In this document: positions 60,431 through 64,000 of the stretch, piece after piece
How the letters are laid out: every line of letters begins with the position of its first letter
Numbering within the stretch: position 1 is the stretch's first letter
Assembly (NCBI RefSeq): GCF_050433225.1
Contig: NZ_JBNPXQ010000001.1
Location: 310,001 to 374,000 of the forward strand
Length of the DNA: 64,000 nt
Reading direction: 5' to 3'
Origin: Sphingomonas_D zeicaulis
GTDB taxonomy: Bacteria; Pseudomonadota; Alphaproteobacteria; Sphingomonadales; Sphingomonadaceae
Position numbers and translations under genes: made by a program
The notes under the pieces: model-generated
Databases searched by the model: none
The model's input: the letters and a program-made list of their open reading frames with translations, nothing else
Told to the model about the DNA's origin: nothing

Positions 60431-60826
60431 ATGGACGAGGATGTGAAGACACCATCCCGACTGATCGATGAGCGGATCGCCGCGCTGGGCGATTGGCGCG
60501 GCGAAACACTCGCCTGGGTGCGCGCGCAGATCCGTGCGGCCGATCCGGACGTGGTGGAGGAATGGAAGTGGCGCGGCGTGCCCGTCTGGTCGCATGACGG
60601 GATCATCTGCACCGGTGAGAGCTACAAGGCGGTGGTCAAGCTCACCTTCGCCAAGGGAGCGGCGCTGGCGGATCCCGCCGGGCTGTTCAACGCCAGCCTC
60701 GACGGCAATGTCCGCCGCGCGATCGACATCCGCGAGGGCGAGGCGATCGACGAGGCGGCGTTGGCCGCGCTGGTGCGCGCCGCGGTGGCGCTGAACCAGG
60801 CGTCCGGTGCACGCCGCAAGCGCTGA
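60431..60826 (+). CDS. DUF1801 domain protein (second of tandem pair)
   Basis: Encodes 131 aa. Same family as the preceding gene: LIDERIAALGDWRGETLAWV, then EEWKWRGVPVWSHDGIICTG and YKAVVKLTFAKGAALADPAG. The start has GAGGAGAGGCGC upstream. It is likely one transcript with the first copy, an old duplication judging by the divergence. Confidence 0.87.
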   Translation: MDEDVKTPSRLIDERIAALGDWRGETLAWVRAQIRAADPDVVEEWKWRGVPVWSHDGIICTGESYKAVVKLTFAKGAALADPAGLFNASLDGNVRRAIDIREGEAIDEAALAALVRAAVALNQASGARRKR

Positions 60827-60832
60827 CCGGCC

Positions 60833-61180
60833 TCAGAAGCTGGCGCCGTCCACCTTCTCGATCTCCAGCGATTCTAGATCGACGTCAGGCACGCAGCGCA
60901 AATTGATCGCGCGTATCGCGGCGCCGCCCATCTCGCCTTGTGCGAAGGGCTGGGTGCCGCAACGGGTGCAGAACTTGTGGTGGATGGCGTGGCGATTGAA
61001 TTCGTAACTGCCGAGTCGCTCCGCCCCCTGATCGAGCGTGAACTGCGCCTCGGGCACGAAGGTGAGGAGGAAGCCCTTGCGCCGGCAATGCGAGCAATTG
61101 CAGGACATAGCCTTGGCCGGCGGTTCTCCCTCCACCGTGAATGTCACCGCGCCGCAGTGGCAACTGCCCCGATAAGCCAT
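60833..61180 (-). CDS. GFA (glutathione-dependent formaldehyde-activating/CENP-V) family protein
   Basis: Encodes 115 aa. Zinc-binding cysteines are in SCHCGAV, SCNCSHCRRKG and FCTRCGTQPF, the GFA pattern. It starts at ATG 61180 (MAYRGSCHCGAVTF); the frame is open 11 codons upstream. Family members bind Zn, and some activate formaldehyde with glutathione, but many are of unknown function. It is convergent to the DUF1801 pair. Confidence 0.9.
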   Translation of the reverse strand: MAYRGSCHCGAVTFTVEGEPPAKAMSCNCSHCRRKGFLLTFVPEAQFTLDQGAERLGSYEFNRHAIHHKFCTRCGTQPFAQGEMGGAAIRAINLRCVPDVDLESLEIEKVDGASF

Positions 61181-61339
61181 GCTTTCCCTCCTTTTTCCGC
61201 CAAATTCCCGCAAACTATAAGCGATCGGTAAGGATTTGGCGCGAAAAGCATCCTCTCCGCAACGGGCGTGGCGACCGGACCAGGTTCAAACGGTTCATGC
61301 CCGGGCGGTGGTTGAGATGCTTCATGTGGGGGAAGCGCA

Positions 61340-61837
61340 ATGGTTGCGGCGCTCGTCGATGCGCTGTTTCGGGATTATGGTGAAGCTGTGTCGAGCGGCG
61401 CGATCGAGCGCGTCCAGCAGATGTGGTCGTTCCCGGCATTCATGATGTTCGATGGCCGCCAGGTCGTGCTCGATACCGACGCGTTCCGCAAGAACAGCGA
61501 ACGGCTCGACGCCTTCTATCGCGGTCACGGCATGGTGCGGATCGAGTATGACGTCATCGAACTGCTGTGCCTGACGCCGACGACGGCAAGTGTGCGCACG
61601 ATCGTGCGGCTTTACGATGGGGAGGATCGCATCGTCACCCAATGGGCGCACGTCCATTTGCTGAGCGATACAGACGAGGGGCTGAAGATCGCGGCGGCAT
61701 TGCCCGATGAGGAGATGCGAGCCTGGGATGCGCTGGCGATGACCCCGGGCGGCCGCGATCGTCGCGTCCGCAATGTAACCCTGCGGCCCGGCAAGCGCGC
61801 CGTCGACGGACGTCAGCGCTCGCCAGGCCTGACCTGA
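61340..61837 (+). CDS. SnoaL/NTF2-like protein
   Basis: Encodes 165 aa. The SnoaL-like cone fold is suggested by LVDALFRDYGEAVSSGAIER, then FPAFMMFDGRQVVLDTDAFR and later DGEDRIVTQWAHVHLLSD. A 30-residue basic tail extends past the fold. Enzyme or binding role unknown. A possible full-length relative of the truncated gene at 54712, but the two are not similar enough to call paralogues. Confidence 0.65.
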   Translation: MVAALVDALFRDYGEAVSSGAIERVQQMWSFPAFMMFDGRQVVLDTDAFRKNSERLDAFYRGHGMVRIEYDVIELLCLTPTTASVRTIVRLYDGEDRIVTQWAHVHLLSDTDEGLKIAAALPDEEMRAWDALAMTPGGRDRRVRNVTLRPGKRAVDGRQRSPGLT

Positions 61838-62064
61838 GCCGCGTTCGGGGGGGGCGGGGGCGGCCCGGGTCGACGGCTAGATAGGAATCGCTCCCACGGT
61901 TGCAAGGCGTCGATCAGCAAGGTTTGATCGTGTTTCGACACGGATTTGTCACATGTGCCGAGAATTTGCCCGATCGCAGCCGCGATGGTGTGACTGCAAA
62001 GTCGCAGACATACCCGAATTGCAGGCAATGCATGGTCCGGCATGCAAATAGCGCACGAGACGAA
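61838..62064. other. Intergenic region without supported gene
   Basis: Part of a 437-bp gap between the SnoaL-like gene and the DUF2490 gene. Short open frames on both strands lack ribosome sites and family content. The downstream half (62065-62167) holds a structured candidate RNA and terminator. Confidence 0.4.
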
Positions 62065-62167
62065 TTGACTTTATCCTCCGACGGGTGAAAGTCGAGTTGC
62101 GACCCGAGAGGCACCCGAGTGGGGACCTCTCCACTCGGCCCGGCCCTTGTGGCCGGGCTCCTTTTTT
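62065..62167 (+). ncRNA. Candidate structured small RNA
   Basis: A TTGACT (62065-62070) looks like a -35 element or stem side. GACTTT (62068-62073) can pair with AAAGTC (62088-62093); CCGAGTGG (62115-62122) pairs with CCACTCGG (62131-62138); and a strong terminator ends it. No coding sequence fits. The promoter is uncertain; the RNA could be longer than drawn or be the 3' UTR of an upstream transcript. Confidence 0.35.
62138..62167 (+). terminator. Intrinsic terminator on plus strand
   Basis: GCCCGGCC (62138-62145), loop CTTGT, GGCCGGGC (62151-62158), then TCCTTTTTT ending at 62167. It lies 300 bp after the nearest plus-strand gene (stop at 61837), which suggests a separate transcript. Confidence 0.85.
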
Positions 62168-62274
62168 ATGGGCCATATTCCGGTTTTCCGCCCGCTTCGT
62201 CGCGCCGCCGATTTAGCAATGTTTCGTTAGAATGCGGCAAAATACGCGACAGCGCCGTTGGTTAGTCGCCGTGG

Positions 62275-62985
62275 ATGACCGTCGCCCGATCTCTTCGCCG
62301 ATCCCTTCATCATGCCTGCGCGTCCGGCCTTGCGCTGTTGATGCTGGCCGTAAGCCCAGCCGCTGCGCAGACGACTCATGACGAGCAGATGTGGACCAAC
62401 CTGACGGTCCAGGCGCCGCTTTCGGGCCCGCTGGTGTTCTTTGCGGAGGTGCAGCCGCGCATCGGCGATCGCGCGGACGGTCTGGAGCAATTGCTGCTGC
62501 GGCCGGCGATCGGCTGGCAGCTCTCGCCGCGGCTCACCGTCTATCAGGGCTATGGCTATGTCCTGTCCCCCGCTGGCCATGGACGGGATCTGCGCGAGCA
62601 TCGCAGCTTCCAGCAGGTGAGCTGGATCGCCGGCAAACCCTGGAAGGGTGAACTCTCATCACGCACGCGGCTCGAGCAACGCTGGCGCAGCGATGGCGAC
62701 GACATGGGCTGGCGCCTGCGCGAGATGGTGCGGCTGGAAGTGCCCGTGAGCGAGCCCGGCAAGATCGCGGCGCTGGGCTATGCCGAGGCGTTCATCGCGC
62801 TCGACGACACCGACTGGGGCGCACGCAAGGGCTTCGACCAGCTCCGCAGCTTCGTGGGCGCCGAGATCGGCATGGGGGGTAAGTCGACTATGGAGCTCGG
62901 CTATCTCAACCAATATATCGATCAGGCGGGCGGCCGCAGCCGGATGAACCATGTGCTCTCGCTGAGCATCTTCGTGCGGCCCTGA
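62275..62985 (+). CDS. DUF2490 outer-membrane-type protein
   Basis: Encodes 236 aa. Signal peptide SGLALLMLAVSPAAAQ, then the DUF2490 pattern: MWTNLTVQAPLSGPLVFFAE, QPRIGDRADGLEQLLLRPAI, GYGYVLSP, FQQVSW, and RTRLEQRW, alternating amphipathic strands. The C-terminus ends HVLSLSIFVRP. It is probably a beta-barrel or envelope protein of unknown role. Confidence 0.85.
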   Translation: MTVARSLRRSLHHACASGLALLMLAVSPAAAQTTHDEQMWTNLTVQAPLSGPLVFFAEVQPRIGDRADGLEQLLLRPAIGWQLSPRLTVYQGYGYVLSPAGHGRDLREHRSFQQVSWIAGKPWKGELSSRTRLEQRWRSDGDDMGWRLREMVRLEVPVSEPGKIAALGYAEAFIALDDTDWGARKGFDQLRSFVGAEIGMGGKSTMELGYLNQYIDQAGGRSRMNHVLSLSIFVRP

Positions 62986-62993
62986 ATATCTCC

Positions 62994-63011
62994 CTCTCCC
63001 CTTGGGGAGAG
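62994..63011. repeat. GC hairpin CTCTCCCC/GGGGAGAG
   Basis: CTCTCCCC at 62994-63001, loop TT, GGGGAGAG at 63004-63011, nine bases after the DUF2490 stop. Probably ends that transcript; one of the recurrent CTCCC-type hairpins. Confidence 0.6.
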
Positions 63012-63055
63012 CGGCCGGGGTGAGGGGCTGAGCGCAGCGAGGCTTCCCGTTCATT

Positions 63056-63185
63056 CAGCTCCACATGGCCGCCTGCGCGCTTTGCTCGGCCGCTGCACGC
63101 CGAAGTAGAGGGGCAGGCGCTGGAGCGCCGGATCTGGGCGATGCTTGCGGACTTCGAGGCGGCGCGGGCGCCGCGAACGGAGTAG
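63056..63185 (+). pseudogene. Possible 3' gene remnant
   Basis: One frame ends HAEVEGQALERRIWAMLADF and EAARAPRTE before a TAG at 63183-63185, which reads like a natural protein C-terminus, but no start or N-terminal domain is visible. Could be chance; listed because the composition is protein-like. Confidence 0.25.
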
Positions 63186-63192
63186 CACAGCC

Positions 63193-63213
63193 CCCTCCCG
63201 CTAAGCGGGAGGG
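63193..63213. repeat. GC hairpin CCCTCCCGC/GCGGGAGGG between convergent genes
   Basis: CCCTCCCGC at 63193-63201, loop TAA, GCGGGAGGG at 63205-63213, just before the GNAT stop codon (63221) and convergent to the upstream plus-strand region. Confidence 0.65.
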
Positions 63214-63220
63214 AGAAGGA

Positions 63221-63703
63221 TCACAGCCCCCGGAACATCACCAGCGCATCCACCATCCCCAGCGCCGGATGATCGAAAGCCTCCGGTAGCCGGCACAGCG
63301 TCTCGAAGCCGAAGCTCGCCCACAGCCCCACCGCGCGGGTGTTGGTGCTGATCACGAAATTGAACTGCATCGCGCGGAAGCCCCGGTTGCGGGCATGATC
63401 CAGCGAGTGCGCGCACATAGCGCGAGCGACGCCGCGGCCCGCGGCATCGGCGGCGGTGGCATAGCCGGCATTAGCGACGTGGCGGCCGCCGCCCTGCTGG
63501 TTGGCGCGCAGATAATATGTCCCCAGCACCTCATCGTCCGCTTCGGCGACGAAGGTCTCTCGGTCCACGCCCAGCCAATAGGCGAGCGCATCCGCCCGGC
63601 TCATTGCGCGGTCGAGCGCGTAGGTCTCACCGGCGCGGATATGGGGTTCGATGACCGCCCAGATGGCGTCGGCATCGTCGGGGAGGGCGGGGCGGATCTG
63701 CAT
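63221..63703 (-). CDS. GNAT-family N-acetyltransferase
   Basis: Encodes 160 aa. The acetyl-CoA-binding region is ANAGYATAADAAGRGVARAM followed by CAHSLDHARNRGFRAMQFNF, with a preceding strand (DEVLGTYYLRANQQGGGRHV). GNAT enzymes acetylate small molecules or proteins; the acceptor is unknown. Typical length and full domain; no partner gene adjacent. Confidence 0.92.
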   Translation of the reverse strand: MQIRPALPDDADAIWAVIEPHIRAGETYALDRAMSRADALAYWLGVDRETFVAEADDEVLGTYYLRANQQGGGRHVANAGYATAADAAGRGVARAMCAHSLDHARNRGFRAMQFNFVISTNTRAVGLWASFGFETLCRLPEAFDHPALGMVDALVMFRGL

Positions 63704-63874
63704 CCGCCGCCGCTACCCCGCTCCTCCGACGGAAGGAAGTCTTCCAGCACGGGAAAACGGCGCCGCGGGGGGAGCGACGCCGTTCCCTGCCATGGGAGGC
63801 AACACGACCGCGGGCTGAGTTCCGCAATCGTGATCACTAGGCTGGGCGGCACCGCTCGGGTTCCGCCCTTGCCC

Positions 63875-64000
63875 TTACATCTTGTTCGCGTCGATGGCGT
63901 CGGCAGCGGCTTCGCCCTCGTTGCGGACCGCGTCGGCCTGGTTCTCCAGCGCATCTTCCTGCGCTTCGGTGCCGGCGTTATCGGCCGCTTCCTCGATATT
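63875..64000 (-). CDS. C-terminal part of a small acidic Ala-rich protein, cut by window edge
   Basis: On the minus strand the frame enters from the right edge and ends with a TAA at 63875-63877, encoding about 41 residues rich in Ala, Glu, Asp and Asn (NIEEAADNAGTEAQED, then ENQADAVRNEGEAAADAIDA). Low-complexity helical tails like this are found in small sphingomonad stress-type or envelope proteins. The N-terminus is outside the window. Confidence 0.6.
   Translation of the reverse strand, partial: NIEEAADNAGTEAQEDALENQADAVRNEGEAAADAIDANKM

Noticed and set aside
61900..62088. 62-codon plus-strand open frame before the candidate RNA
   Set aside because: No ribosome binding site, odd Cys/His-rich composition, and it runs into the structured segment.

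Overview
The window looks like chromosome from a GC-rich alphaproteobacterium of the Sphingomonadaceae (Sphingomonas/Sphingobium type). The evidence is the high-GC codon use, five TonB-dependent receptors (TBDRs) in 64 kb, a bacterial-type aconitase B, a FecI/FecR/STN-receptor surface-signalling set, Tat-exported sugar enzymes and many small conserved proteins. I see no rRNA, tRNA, CRISPR array, phage gene or transposase. This assignment is inferred from gene content, not from a search.

Layout. 1-5 kb: a TIM-barrel sugar isomerase, an FKBP-type prolyl isomerase and acnB. 5-11 kb: a TBDR translationally coupled to a Tat-exported PhoD phosphatase, then a double-TetR regulator. 11-16 kb: small envelope proteins, an L,D-transpeptidase-like protein, and a divergent epoxide hydrolase/TetR/hydrolase locus with two tandem operators in the shared promoter. 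15.7-32.5 kb: a large carbohydrate region. It holds a surface-signalling set (sigma factor, FecR anti-sigma factor, STN receptor, FAD oxidoreductase) beside a LacI-linked minus-strand run. That run encodes cytochrome c, three TIM-barrel isomerases, an MFS transporter, a DUF1080 3-keto-glycoside hydrolase/lyase family protein and a GMC dehydrogenase with its Tat-bearing small subunit; a Gfo/Idh oxidoreductase is divergent from it. Together they suggest oxidative (3-keto) glycoside breakdown, much of it periplasmic, with electrons passing to cytochrome c.

32.6-40.1 kb: secreted hypotheticals, an RTX calcium-binding protein and two divergent TBDRs, one of siderophore type. 40.1-45.5 kb: a compact five-gene minus-strand cluster matching the STM4011-STM4015 families: two radical SAM enzymes, an alkaline-phosphatase-fold hydrolase, an ATP-grasp-like protein and a leucine-rich-repeat-like protein. 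The genes are conserved together elsewhere, but I know of no established function, and this is the strongest candidate for an undescribed system here. 46-53.5 kb: a SulP anion transporter with a structured leader, an orphan Imm42-like immunity gene, a VOC protein, a fifth TBDR and a membrane acyltransferase.

53.7-64 kb: housekeeping and small genes (HAD phosphatase, DUF5990, DUF6438 lipoprotein, NUDIX, tandem DUF1801, GFA, SnoaL, DUF2490, GNAT). This part also contains an inverted-repeat element next to gene remnants and two intrinsic terminators that imply unannotated short transcripts. Short GC hairpins of a CTCCC/GGGAG type recur between genes, often where genes converge.
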